From Trichoplusia ni (taxonomy: Eukaryota; Arthropoda; Insecta; Lepidoptera; Noctuidae): a stretch of DNA of 64,000 bases. The stretch is from assembly GCF_003590095.1 (NCBI RefSeq), contig NW_020800013.1:83187-147186 (forward strand). Reading direction: 5' to 3'. Made by a program: the position numbers and the translations under genes. The notes below the pieces were generated by a model. The model did not search any database. It was not told the origin of the DNA and saw nothing but the letters and a program-made list of their open reading frames with translations. Shown here one piece after another: positions 25,001 through 40,000 of the stretch. The stretch's first letter is position 1; each line of letters opens with the position of its first letter.

Positions 25001-28000
25001 GTTTAGACAAAAAAATCCCGCCGGTGCCTTGCAATAATATCACTGCTATTTCTATAAATAAAGAATTACCCATTGTCGATATGCAAAAGTTTACATAACA
25101 TGAGTAGTCAACAATAAACTTACCAGGACAACTCCTCGGGCCTTCGCCGTAAGCCATGAAACCGGGAGGATTTAAATCGTCCACAAATCGTTCGGGGTTG
25201 AATTTGTCAGGGTCCGGAAAATGTTGCGCATCTCTTTGGATGCAGTGAATAGGTATGAGCACGGGATCCTTGAGCTTTAGAGTTAGATGTTCGTCCAGCG
25301 TGCAGGGAGCCGTGCAGAGCCTCGTGGTCATGGGCGTCGGCGGGTGCATGCGCAGCGTCTCTGCCACCACCCGGTACACCAGGTGCATCGCGATCACCGC
25401 ATCATAGTTCAAACCGTTGTGCCGCTCCAAGCATTCCATAATCTCTTTTCTTACGTCTTCTTGCAGGTCTTGGTCTCTTGCTAACTCATACAAACAGAAT
25501 GACAAAGTAGTTGCCGATGTTTCTAAGCCCGCCAACATAAATATGAACGAATTGGAAGTTATTAAAGCATCTGTCATTTGGAAACAAGAATTTGTATTTT
25601 GCTCATTTAACATTAATTGCAAAAAGTCATGTCTTTGGACTCCGGACCTTCTTTCTGCCAACACTTGATTTATAATGGAAGTGAAAAATGCCTCCACGTC
25701 TTCGGAATAAGATCTAAGGTTCAAAAGTTTAAACAATCTGGGAAAGAATGTGCGGCAGTAACGTTTCAGCACCGTGCTTCGATCTATCTTAAACATTTTT
25801 TGTGACATCTTCAGGAATGGTGATTCGGGGTTTTTGAGAGATCCCGGGTCCACTCCGAACGCACAGCTGCCGATTACATCAGTGGTGAATCGTGACATTA
25901 AACTAGGAACATTCACTTCATCTACGGATTCTTTGAGCATTGTATTCTTCAATGTCTGAGCACAGTCAGCGATCAACGGAAACATAGCCTTCATCTTGGC
26001 TGATGAGAACGTTGGTGTCACAATATGTCGCATTGCCTTCCATTCAGCTCCACTCATGTTCGCTAAGTTACGAAGCAGAGGTTCCCGTTGAGTGTCTGTA
26101 GATGCCGATACGCGATCACTGAAACACTGGAACTCCTTCGAGTAAACAGTTTTCGCCATGTCCAAATCTATTATCATCAAAGTAGGTCTGCGAGCTTGAA
26201 ATAATCCTACATATTTCTTATCTCGGAAATTGTCATAGAAAAACTGAAGCATTCTTGTATAGCTCTTTCTCATGGTAAATGTAGCGCCAAAATTTCCAAA
26301 TAACGGGCACGGTTCCCTGTAAGGTACATTTCTGAAGAACCAGTACTTTCTTCCTTTTGATGAATAGTGGAATACTGCTAGTAAAAGAGTCAATAATATT
26401 AAAATCACTAATAAAACACCACTGAGCGACATTTTTGCACTTATAAAAGAATCCACTGCGTTGTTTAGTTATGAATCTAAATGATGTTCAAAGTCGTATA
26501 TTTAAAGAGCCGGCATTTCGTGCGTATGTAAACAAGGCGGTTGTGCGAGCATGCGCGTCAGTGCTAGCGGAGGTGCCGGCGGCGGGCGCGGGCGCGTGCG
26601 GCGGCGGTCACTGCTCAAGTGAGGCGTATCGCCGCCGCACGCCGAGATAAGCCCTACGCGGCTGCGCGGCCGCCGCCGCGCCGCGCCATGCACTCAAGGC
26701 CATGTGTGTTGATGTACTGCGCCCGTGACTCGCATGTATCCACCTATCCATTCTTACGCCGACTATTGTATTCCGATACGTGAATACTAATAACAAATAC
26801 ATTATACGCTTTTTGCGGTCATCTCAATTAGTCGCCTCCGATTTAAACTGTTTACAATCAACCATTAAATTAATTGGACTTACATTTTATCGATAAAGAA
26901 TTCTTCATTTACATGAATGACATTACATTTTAGAAATAAACGTTTTAACCGTGCATCGAAGTTAAAAACGTAGCAAAACTAGCAGACGTAAATAATAATT
27001 ACTGGTCGAATGAATGCATATTCATAATATTCATGAGTTTTAAGGGTCACGACGTAGTAGTTTTTGACTTTAAGTGCTCAATATATTAATGTCCATTTCT
27101 CCATTAAACACGACACCTAAGGAAATAACAAAAACATAAATAAAGAACATTATTGTGCCACTTACAGTACGTGTACCCTATTCTATTTTAGTGGCACACT
27201 CAACTTCAGTGGACAAATAGAACATCACATGAGTTATATGATGGGGGAAATAATTGAATGACACGGCAAATTAACGAGAAGTAGTATTATCTGTATTAGA
27301 ATAACTTTCGTAAGGCGGTTTCAATCTAACCGCAGTAGCGACCGCGCGTCAGTTCATGATTAAGGACGAAAGGGTCCGAAACTAGTCGGGCTATCCCCAT
27401 AAACACGCGTAACTAAGGCGTTATTAAATAAATAAATAATTACTGTTACTAGTTTCTTTATCTTGTGTACCAATAAGCTATATTTAACAAGTTAAATCAC
27501 AATTCAAAATGAATTCTAATTTAATAACAATTTCTTATTTTTCTTAACACTTTGATCATACAATTATACTGGTTTGCTGACTACACTCTGCGTCGCTAAA
27601 GATTAATAATGTTTCCCAGTGACTAACGCTACGAACTACGAAGTTTAAACTACAATATTCTTAAAGTACATACCAAAAGAGGTAACTTGATGCTATTTTC
27701 ACAAGCCACTGCGTGTGGTCCCATTCGTATTCGCGACTGCTCTACGTAATTTATAGCTCGATAAAGCGCGTGCTTAATGTTTAGCTTGCCATGAATAGAT
27801 ACTTTATTTCACGCAGCGGTATTTGTTTAAGAAGAATACTAATTGTTTAAGCATGATGATGCAATAAGATATTTATAAAAATATTTTTTACCTATCGTTG
27901 GTAATGTGTTAATGGAACCCCCTTTTTAGTAAGAAAGTTTCTAGTATAATATGTAATAAAAAAAAAACTGAACTTAGCATGACGTTAGACGTAAGATTTA

Positions 28001-31000
28001 AAATAAAACAGTTCTTTCAAAATATTTAGATAAATAACCTAAGTTTAATCAACAACTCTGTCCTAGATTGGATAACATCATTATAGAGAACCAAGAGTGT
28101 GTGAAAAAAGGTATTTTCCGAGAAAAGAATGTCAAAACAAATATAAAGTTCAAATCAATAATTTTAAACAAACTCACAGCGTTATCTTTAATAGAAACAT
28201 GTGGTTTTGTAGCTTTATAATATAACCAAGTGATTATATTATTTGATGCGTGAAATGAAAAAATATAATATCAAGGTTTTAGTATAGAGCTTTACATAAA
28301 AAAATAAATACCGAACGGAATTCTAATAGTTTTTTATGCGACCTTTATGTACACTGTACTGTACACGCGAATACGTAGGTATGTTGGCAGGTCATAATTA
28401 AATCGATTCGCAATCGATTTAAGAGTTTAAAATTGACAAATGTACATGAGAATGAAAATGAATAAATTAATCACACAGATTGACCTAGATATTGGATACT
28501 TTAGATAGTTACCTTAACCATGTAATAGACAAACGGGTATTATGTTACTTAGTGAATTAATGTAAGTCATAATATTACAAATCACTGTTGCAAATACAAG
28601 GAGGAGGAGCTCGTGGCTAAGCTACAACCGCATAAGTGATTGGATCACAGGTTAAGCTATGCTTGACGCGGTTGGTCCGTAGATGGGTGACCATCTTTGT
28701 CAGAGAGAGTTCCTCCGTGTTTCGGAAGGCACGTTCAATTGTGGGTCCCGGCTGTTATTCCTACATCTTTGACAGTCAAAGCTAAGTTAAGTTAGCTAAA
28801 ACCGGTTAGAATGGTAGCCGATCCCAAAATAGTTGGGAAAAGGCTAGGCCGATGATGACTGTTGCAAATACAAATCAACATCTTAAACTAGGACAAAGTT
28901 TCAAGTTGATCCTGTACTATGAGATATGAAAGTAAGGTGGTTATAGTCGTAGAAGCGAGATGGCACTATATCCCGCTTGTTATGCGCGTCTCACTTCTAC
29001 AGCATAAGCAACACCGCTTTAAGTTGTCTCAAATTAATGTTATTTCAGTCTTGCTGTTTTACTGCGTAAAATATGCATTATAAATAAAATATTTATAAGA
29101 TATAGTGCTTACATCAGATCGCGGTGAAGCTCTTGAAGCAATAGACGCGAGCAGGTCAGCGGCGGCGGCACGCACCACATTCGCCTCTCCGCGTTGACAA
29201 AATATATTCACCGCGAACTGCGACAGCGACGAATGTTGTATAGCTACGAAATACATGAAGGATAATAACATTTTTGAAAGGTGGATCTATTCTTAGTAGT
29301 AAGAACGGAGATCTTGTGAAAAAGCCTTATCAAGACAATCAAGTATTATAAGAAAGTAAATAACAGGTAAACGAGAAACACAGTCAAGAGTTAAATTATA
29401 ATCGATTAGCATTTTTTTTGTAGATAAATAATCCAATCATGAAATTAGTCAATACCCGTGTAAATCACAAATGGGTACTTGTACAAATATCGCTTCGTCG
29501 TTATTCGAGCATTGATTTACATTGAGTTTTCAGTTGAATTAAGACACAAAGCTCGAACCACTAACTATGTTGCTGACTGTACCTCTTTAGGAGTCTAAAA
29601 GTTTTGGGAATTACTGCGTTCTGGATCAAATCCAGATATTATCTAGTATAAAAATGTTACCTTGCATCAAGTGCGGCATCAGTTGCGCGTAGTGTGCTAA
29701 CGCTACAACGACCTGCAAGGCGGCGGCGCGGAGCTCGGGGCGGGCGCCGCTCGTGCACTTCACTATTAGACGTACCACATCGCTGTTGAAGGTTTCGCTC
29801 CATCGCTAATAACAAATATATAATTTCCATTATTGGTCATTAGCACATAACATGTAGATTTTCCATTATTGGTAGTAAACATAATATTTAATCAGAAATC
29901 TGGCGACGAATCTCTTTGCGTTAAAGAGAATTAGATTGTATGAAACCGAATGTGGGAGTGTGTTTGTTACATTTTACGCTTAAGTGGCTTAACAGATTTC
30001 GATAATGTTTCGCATGAAATTAGCGTACTAACTATTTTTTTTACCAGTGCTCATAATGATTTGGGAGTAAGCGGGTGCAAGTAGTCTTTTATGATCAGTA
30101 TAAATTACTGCTACAGGCTGCAGATATGTTGGTGGGCTGGTAGTGCATACAAAATTAAATAATTGTTTTTATGACTATAATATAATTAGGAAAAATATAG
30201 CCTTGATATAATTATAAAATTCAAACGGGGCCAATAAACAACATGAAATACTATTATATTTTGTAATAAAATGTACAAACAGCCCTACACGTTTATGTGA
30301 GTATTAATTTGCTCTGTAAACAATTACACATATTTTATCATCTACATGACATCTTCAACGTATTAAGATAAAAGAAATACGAAGGCACGGCGTAACGTCA
30401 TTCAGACTTAACGTACGCGTATAATAAACGGGTTTTATCTGCCATAAACAATACTCAATACTATCCATTAATGATATTGTTATTGATTCAAGTTTACAAC
30501 TGCGATACGTTTAATAATACTTTTATAGTTTAAGTACAAACAACAATATTACATGTATATGTAATATTTTTAACAGTCCCGCGCTGAGAAATGTAATGCT
30601 TGTGTCTTGGGGGTTTCCACAAACTTTTTAGTGTCATGCACAAGACATGAAAATCTTTCATGAATATGAACACGCCAAACACTGGAGGGCGTTGCGTGGT
30701 GATCTATACTAGCCGGTAATCTGTGCAGCCAATTAAAAGTATCCCTCTTAACCAAGTCTCCCTATTTTACTATCAAATTGTATGCAATTGGGAGATCTAT
30801 CAAAAGATAACAGGAAATTAGAATGCGGGAATAGTATGTAGAGTTCCAAGTCCGAATACTATACACCAAAAAGAAATAATAACTAAATATTTTGGCACAA
30901 AACAGTATACAAACTGAATACCAGAAAAAAACTAAATCAAACCCTGTAACAAAACATACATATACAGCAAATGAGTACCAGATAACCACGAAAAATCAAC

Positions 31001-34000
31001 AAGTATTTTTTCTATATCGAAAGAAAATTCAGAAATAGCTTACCTGAACTGGTATAGCCTCATCGTGTATTTGCTTCAACAGCGCCAACAACGACAGGAC
31101 AGCATCTAGCCTACACGCTTGACCTTTACACCCACCGCCCGAGGCACACCCACTTAACGTCCTCGTGACTAGTCGCAAACTATGCAGTAGGGTATCTTCA
31201 GACAGCTTACAGTAACGGGAGTTAAGAGCGTATCTTATACAGCGCATCAACTCGTTTAGATATCCTAAAAACATATCCTTATTGAATTATTTCTATACTA
31301 GCTGTTGCCCGCCCGCTACAAATAGAAAATGATGTTGTTAAAAACTATCCTATGTGTTAATCCTGCTTATGCTTCTGTGTTCAAAGTTTTGTCTATGTCC
31401 GTTCATTGTTTTTTGGTTGAAGGAGGAACAAACATCCATACATACAAACTTTCGCGTTTATAATATAAGTAGCTGGAGGACGTTGCTTTATAAGTAGAAG
31501 TGTTTTATGCTTGAACAAGTGATTCTATTGGTAAAAAGAAATCACTACGCATTTCCGTACCAGGAACTGATGTCCTGTTCCCCATACTTCTTATCAGAGC
31601 ACTGTGATGCATAAATTTTTACACGCCCATGAATTCGTAAAACAAGGACGTGTGATCTTATCAATCAATTTGATATGCGTAACGCGACAGTTATTGAGGA
31701 TAAATGAGCTTTTATTTCATATTTATATCGATAATTGTATTGAAGTTTGACCAACATTTCAAAGGATTATGCAACATCGCCCGTCTTACAAGCACAAATT
31801 CAGATCTCTCTATAATACGAATTACTTAACTTGTACTATCGTCTATGGTCACTCTATGTGTTTTACTACTTAACAGTATTCAGTGTCATAAAAATGAGTC
31901 AACAATATATATCCATGTTAAGAATTCTCATAAGTACAAATAAAATGTATACTATAGATGGATTGAAAAAGAAAGACTCCCGCATTAAAGGATTTAATTT
32001 AACCCTTGTGCCGGGGGGTTTTCACAAACATTATTTTAAAGTCACAAAACAACCCTCAGAACAAGCATTCATGAATCACACAAATGCTTGTCCCAAGCGG
32101 GGATCGAACCCACGCACGTCACGCTTAGCTTGGCGTGCTGACATACCATTCGGCTATCGGTGCAGGCAGATTAGAAAAAAGCTTACCTAGAATATGAAAA
32201 TTTCTCAAGTCGATCTTCTCCAAACAGGCTAGTAATATTTTGAGTAAACTTTCTAACTTGAGGCTGTCGTAGTCTTCCCAGTTTTCTAACATCATTATAC
32301 ATCGTAGTAACACCTTCACTATATGTATGTGTAACTGGGTGACTTCAATGGCTTCCTGGACCGACTGTTGAAGATAGAACTCGTCTCGACTCAGTAACGA
32401 AATTATGTGGGCGTTGTTTCCAATAAATGATGATTTTATCCAGTTCATAGTACCATCTTGAAAAAAAAGACAAAAAAATAATAATCAGTACGTCGTTTTC
32501 CAAAAACAAACTAATTTGGAGGAGACTACACTAAAAGTTTAATGAATAACAATTTGACGGATAGATATTATTTCTTTTACCCCGCAAACATAAATTATTC
32601 ACGTTACAGTGATCAGAGCTTAAGCGTGTCATCACTTTTGTACATAAATTTTGGGAAAGTCCAAGCAATTTTCTAAACATTTATACAGACTTGAAAATGC
32701 TTATTTTTTAGATAAAGGCAATAATACAAGTGGTAAATTGTCTGTGTACTAAAACGATTTTTCTGATACTGTCATCGTGCCTATTGGAAAGTTATGAGTT
32801 TTAGTTTACAAAGAGTTTTACGCCACATAACACAAATATTTAACATTGTTAAATGTTAAATGATACTTACCCTCATTCGGAACATTATCCATATACATGA
32901 CGACGAAGTGCAATAGGGTGCAAAGCAGTGCGGTGTCGCGAGTCGAGGCAGGAGGTGAATCCAGGAATCTTCGCGTGTGTTGCCATGGCAACGAACTAAA
33001 CTCCTTTCTACTTGCACTCGATAAGGGTACTAAATAAACGTAGCTAAAAATAATAATAACATCACCATCAGAATGAAACAAAAGAACAAAGTTTGTTGCG
33101 CCCTTTCTTCTTCCACAGCAAAAGGTGAAGGGTAGGCGAAACTAGATGCTGTCCAATGAAATATGACCTTCAAAAAGCACTACTTGGTAGCCTAATTTGA
33201 ATAAATGACTTTTGATGTGTACCACTAACAAGGTGCAATATCTGATGCAAAAAATGTATCAGAGCAATAAAGATTTCTTTAACAGAGTATTGAGAAAAGT
33301 ACTGCACAACGTCCGATAAATATTCCATCGATATAAGTGTCATGGAGTACCGTCGAGCGATTTTGGTACAAAGTTGTGCGTCATAACACCATCTGACTAC
33401 AAACTAGTGCTGCGCGCGTCATCGTCCACCTTAAGAGTTGCTTCATAAATATAATATTAAAGATAATCCGCCCATCCGTTTGTACGTAACCCTTTAAATG
33501 ACCCTCCCCCCCTCCTCCCTACCAAAATTATTTTAAATACAATTTGACATTGCATTGTTTAAATTGACTGAATAAATTTAAAAATAAATTTCTTTCAGTT
33601 TATCATCTTGAGTTACCTCTCCAATTTATAAAGCGCTTCGGTAACTTGTCTGTGTGATGTAGCATTCTGTAGGCTAAGGAGGGCTTTAGTGCAGCTGAAG
33701 ATAGGGCAGGCGGCTCTCAGTGCGTCGAGGTCTCTAGGGGCGGGCCTTAGCGCTAGTGGCGACACCGGTGGGGCTTCAGTCAGGAGTCGAGAGCGGCCAG
33801 AGTTGGCACACCACCAGCGAACCCGGATCGCTGACCGCCATTCCTCATCAGCCAAAAGCCATTCTGCACCAAAAAAATTGAATCGTATTGAAGATTTGTA
33901 AAGTGTTCAGTTATTATTAGGGAATGCTTTCATAATAAACTACGTGAGACGGTTACAACATTAGTTTAATGTGAAATTCAATGATAAGTACTAAATATGC

Positions 34001-37000
34001 TACTGGTTTTCCCTCTCTTTGTTACTAGAAAAAGTATCATATTATGCGTCATTTATTTAGATACTTTACCTAATATTCAACTACACAGTTCTTTTATCAA
34101 CGTACACAGTTGTTATTATCTACAATAACCGTCACAATAAGTTAAAAATAATGGGGCAATTTGAAATTAAATGCATAAAAAATATGTGTGTAACGATGAA
34201 TTAGCGTATTTCTAATCATCTGTGGTTCAAAATTATGTTTTGCATGTAATTTTATAGATTGTAGTTGTCGTCAATACCTAATGTGCAGTTTTGAAAAGAT
34301 ATTGTTTTACCTACTTCTTAATTTGTGCAGGGAGCGTCATAAGAAATTAATTTGTCATATTAACACATTTTCATATTTGAAATACACTGCATGCATTATA
34401 TTATCCATAAGCCTTTAAGATTGAAACAGTAGAAGTACAAATTCGTAATTAAGTTAAAAATCATAATTCAGCTCAATCATACACAGGAAGCCAGTCATTT
34501 AAAACCGCAATTTATTGAAGACAAAAATGTAAGTACTACGAATTTGCAAACTTAACAAGAACTATAAACGATCTAAAAAGGAAACTTGAATTTGTCCTTG
34601 AGATCGTTTAGCATGAACAAGAAACGCACAATGATTTTTAAACATTGTTTTTATATTCATTTCTAGTAGTTGCAAATTTGCATGCATTCGTTTAGCGTCA
34701 GTAGTAAACTAGACAGTAAACATATTTAAATATTCTCCAGAAGTTTTAAGCGTCTGGGATAGCGCATAAATTAAATAAATCATTCAGTCAACAGGCAAGT
34801 TTATTTGTAGAAGTGAAATATTTACTGGGTAATAAAAATGGGTAGAAGTGATAACAGTCACTTAAAATGAATGTAGAATGTAGAATATAATATGACAACT
34901 ACGGGTACGACTAGATGGGATGTACAACAAAAAACTCTTTATATGTCACCAATTCAGACCAGGAATCCAGGAATTTCGCAGTGAAAATTTTTTTTTTTTT
35001 GTGTGGTCGCTGACATCACAAGAGGTTATTTAAAATACGCTAATAGAAACATGTTAAATAGCTCACTGGATGTTCGGACTTTCCATTTTTTATGAATGCT
35101 ACATTTTATCTTGTCGAAACCAACGTATTATCCGTAAAGGTATGAATTGCTATTTGAATAAAAACTAAAATTAACGTGATTTGGGTGATTTCGATAATCG
35201 AATTTGTATGGAATTGGAAGTTCCATTTGTAGCAAAAACTAACTTAACCAATATTACACTAAAATATGTATGAACATAACTCCACACAACTTTGGACGAT
35301 ATACCTGAAATAATGTGAATTGCATACGAAAGATATCCACATAACAGGTAATAATTACATTTGCCTATTGATAGTAGGCTGCTAACTCTAACAAGTCAAG
35401 TTTATTCAAAGTAAAGGATGAGAAAAAATATTTCAAATTCAAAATGAACTCAGTATTAAGACACGTTCAAAAAATGTGGCTAGCAGCAGATGGAAGCGAA
35501 AAGCCTAATATCGGCATTGATTACGATATGCGATGAGGCCAATATTAGCACTAGTAACATTGGTACATAGTCACATACCTATATGAGAATGTTCAGCATT
35601 GGGACTAGTGGCCCAGTACCCGTTGGCAGTAAAGGGCAGGGCGGTCCTCACAGTGACGCTGAGCGGCAGGGCGGGCACGCGGTGTCGCTGCGCGTCCAGC
35701 TCTTGTAGGGCGAAGCCCGACCACGACACCAGGGCTAGCACTTGCGAACACATCAGTACGCACGAGTCGTTGGCGGGGAATACTAAGATCACTGTAAGAT
35801 AGAGAGGTGTTAATGCTATATGATTAATTATTATTAACACAACTTAATGAGTAATGCCATTGTTCCTGGCTTCAAGCTTCAGTGAGGATTTGTAACTATA
35901 AAAATTCAGTAACTATTTTTTTTTCGTAATTGGAAGTCTATACAACTGTTTTGATTTAATTCTAAAAGGCGAATTTTAGTTTCAGTATATTTTTGAGTAA
36001 TTTCACTTCTTATTTATTTACCTCTAAGCAATAGTGACGGCAAATAGTTAATTTTGGCTAAGACGTGTCGTGTCATAAAGCACACACTATTCAATACGGA
36101 TACGCAACTGATTGCACATTCCGGAAATGCCAGATAATCATCCACAGTCAGCGACATTCTGAAAAAATAAGATTACTTTAATCTTAATATTCCTTTCAAA
36201 TTCCTAGATTGTTTTACACATTTATTGCAGTTAGTGCGATAATATAAATATCATTCAAAAATGACTTTCGTTCCTACTGACTCTCAATTGACTGAAGAAG
36301 TAAGTTCTCTTTGTATACATATAACTTAAAAGAATGGAATGACTTAATCAAATTCTTTTCCATTTGTTTCTACCACATCTTAACAATACCAAAAAAAAAA
36401 AGAAATACAAAATTAAAAAAAATATATAAAAATAACAAAAATATTACCTAAGAGTAGCAACAATAACCTTCAATCCATCATACTGTAGGAACGCATCGTG
36501 TAGCTCTTGCTGCCTCATTATGACCGCGAGTTGCTGCAACGTGCTACGTCGCAAGGACGGCTCGAGCGTCGGCTGTATCGTCTGGCGCGATACGTACTCG
36601 TCGTGATCGTCGAGAACAATGTCTTGTTTTAATACGTCTAGTATTTGAGTCAGTCCTGTTGTCTGTAACAGTGCAACGTGTTACTATAACATGATGTATA
36701 ACCTAAACTTTTAATTGTTATATCTGATATTTTGACATAGGTTAGTAACTATTAAATATAATGTACCTGCGGTATTTTAGACGTTGAACTCGAATTGTCA
36801 ATGTTGAATTCTTGGGGCTTAACTCTGCGTAAAGCACTCAACAAGACATCAGCACGTAGAGATTCCTTTGGAGGTAGATAGTTCTCGTCATCTAAAAGTA
36901 TTGAGACAACACATTACAAAATATAAAAGAACTATGCTTAGAACATTAAAACGAATATAGGATATATTCTGAGTGTACAGAGGGAGCGAGAAATACAAGC

Positions 37001-40000
37001 AAGAACGAAACAAGCATATCAAGACACATAAAACCCTCAACTTATATTTGGTGCACACCCTCTTAATATTGTAAGTATTTATTATAATCTGTTTTTTTTA
37101 TTTACCCAGCAGTCGACAAAGTTGATGAGCTGCATCGAGTTGTACGGCCACGCATTTAACAAACAAAAGACGAATAAGACCGGACGTCATATCTGCTGTA
37201 GACACCCCCATACAGTCCGCTATGTCTGGCTCCAGAGACTTGCAGATAGCCTTGCCTAAAAAAGAGAGATGGTTAAAAAATCTGCTGTCTGCAAAGTTAA
37301 ACCTAAACAAAGTGCATGTTCATATTTTGGGTAAACTTTTATGTTATTCACGATTAAAATCTTTTGCAATACTAAACTACTACTAAATTCCTAACTACAT
37401 CGACAAAGTGTTCTAATATATAAAATCCTCGTGTCACGGCTCGACCAAATCTCATAAAAATTATGTACGCATATTGAGGAATCTGGTGTGTTTCCTAAAA
37501 CTCATTTGTATAGCAAAACAACGTTAGCTGGGACGGCTAGTATAGCTATTTTTTATTTTTCAGGTATTTAATGTAATTCGTCCATCGTACCCAGCTGTGT
37601 GTCGTGTGCGGCGTACACATGCAGCAGCGGCAGTACGGGCAGCACGCAGGCCAGCAGCAGCCACCAGCAGGACTCGCTCAGCACCAGCCGCCCGCGCAGC
37701 AGGTACAACATTATGTCCGACGCACTCTCTTCCACCTGACAAACATTAACACGTCATTAGACTACCAACAACCAAGTAGAGTAAGGGTGGCTATACATTA
37801 AAACGTTACGAGACACAACACGGCATCGGATCATGTAAAAATCCATTAAATTAAAATATATTGTTACGTCACAATCCTGTGCGCCCGAAACATCTCGTGG
37901 CCGTAATGTGTACAAGCCCTTAATCGGCTACTTGAGTGAGTGAACGGGGATTAATATCTGTGTGAACATAAATGTTTGTTCCAATCGTTAAGAATTTAAG
38001 TTGAACGGGAATCCCGCGACAAAATTTATGCGGAAGTCTTTTTTTCAATAAAGTACCTTATTATCTTGTAGTTCTTGTATACCTATTACAACTTACCTCT
38101 TTCAACTTTGAAGATAAACCATGACAACATATCTCAGTCAATATCCCTACATCACATAACAATGTGAGAGATTTCTCATTTTCGCTCTGATAAGTCTCAT
38201 TTCCCACTAAAATAGACTTGACCATTCCTGCCAACAACTTGTAAAACTTCTTTTGCACCCATTCCAAATTGTGTGTCATTAAATGAAGGGCTATACTTCT
38301 ACCAATCGACCAATCAGTGTCTTTCAAATCCAAATCCTTAGTCTTATTGAGTAATATATCCGAGATTTCAGCCAAAAAGTTTTCACTTTGGAACAGCTCT
38401 ATAACAGGCAAGGAGTTCTTAATGCAAGTTAAAACTTTTTTATTTTTATGAGACTGTTTGTCTTTCATGAACTGGACGGCCTCATCCATGCTTGCGAATA
38501 GTTTTTTCAGCTCTCTGTACTTGCTCTTATATTCCTTGTTGACAGTTATTCTGGTGTTCTAACAACAAAAAGTTTATATTACAATAGGCCGTAACCTGAC
38601 ATTTCATAAAAATAAATAAACAGATTAGAGTTTAAAACATACCTGTAAAACTAATTCAACTTTCTTACACAATTCTGGGTAGAAGAGGTCAATAGCTGGG
38701 TCCAACTGAGCTATTTGTAAAGCATTTACAAGTGAAGTAGGAGGCAGAGCCGAGTCACGAGCCCAATTCAGGAGTTTCTCTGCACACACCACAAGCCGCA
38801 GCCAAGCGACACGGTGGAGACATCTGTTAGTGTCATCGAAGAACGATTTTCTGTAAACATTGCAAATTCATTTCATCGTTAAAAGGTTAGGAATTGCAGT
38901 AAATATTGTCTTATAGAGAAGAATTCACTTATAAATTGAATAAGTCTCTCTTTCTCTCTCAAATCTCTGTGTGTAACAAGTGACCATAGTAGAATATGTT
39001 TGCGAGTCGAGTATTTTTTAATGGATTTCGATCAAATAACAACAGAAAATGTTAGCATCGACATTCTTACACAAGTCCTAACTCTGTGACGTTGGATCTT
39101 AAAGAATATTGTTTTTCTTTAAAACTTTAACCACACAGGGGCAGTTTGTTCTAAAAATGTTTTGTAATGAACATAAATTAATATTAAAACTAACCTGTAT
39201 TTATCTAACAGATCTCCAAATAATCGCATGACCATACAGCTTTTGTGCGATATATCTCTGTACGTCTTTGCATTATGATCTACGCTCCAGAAGCATTCGT
39301 TCACACAATCCAGTAACAAATCAACAAGGCTCTCCACTAAACACATACAAGTGTTTAACTCCTTCTAAAACAATAATTATTTACATAAAGCTATTAGGTG
39401 TATTGCTGTTGGTCGGTTTCAAGTGTAATGTGGAAAGTAATATCAGATTTTCGAATGGTACTCAACCAAGTGTCGTCCTTGCCTGCGGCTGTGAATACTG
39501 AACCTTTTAGGTTATTATCATGTTATAGAAAAGCACTAAACCAATAATTCAGGCTAATCCACAAACATGCAAAAGAAATAACAGAAGAACGTGTTTGACC
39601 CGCCGCGTCAGCTTATGAATAGGACTGCGGTTGGGTCCGAAACTAGTCGGGCAATCGCGATAAATACGCGTGAGTAAACCGTTGCATCATTTAATAATAG
39701 TAAAAGGGAAAACTAAATACCATATCCAAGACTTCTGTTTTACCGACCGGGTCGGTCAAGATTACACTTCTGGCCATCATCGCGAGCACGGTGTGTAGCG
39801 TGTCGAGCGCGAACAGCGGCGCGGGGAGTTGTCTCAGCACTATGAGCCCGTCGTCCTCCAGCGGAGTGCGCGGGTATCTCTCACCTGCTATCTCTTGCAA
39901 CTCCATGTTCACTCCTTCGTCTACGACATCTCTGTATTCTTCTGAAATCTTAAACGTAGAAAGGGGATTGAGTTATTCTTTTCCTTAGGCAGTGACAAAG

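Noticed and set aside
24915..25123. C-terminal extension of the P450 frame past the heme loop
   Set aside because: This is read-through into the intron; the donor at 25123 and the second exon restore the canonical P450 C-terminus.
28600..28700. Possible 5S rRNA gene
   Set aside because: Similarity covers only part of 5S and runs into a LINE-type tail flanked by a target duplication, so it is a SINE.
31831..32190. 119-codon plus-strand frame
   Set aside because: Antisense of the tRNA-derived SINE plus flank; contains the inverted B box and no domain.
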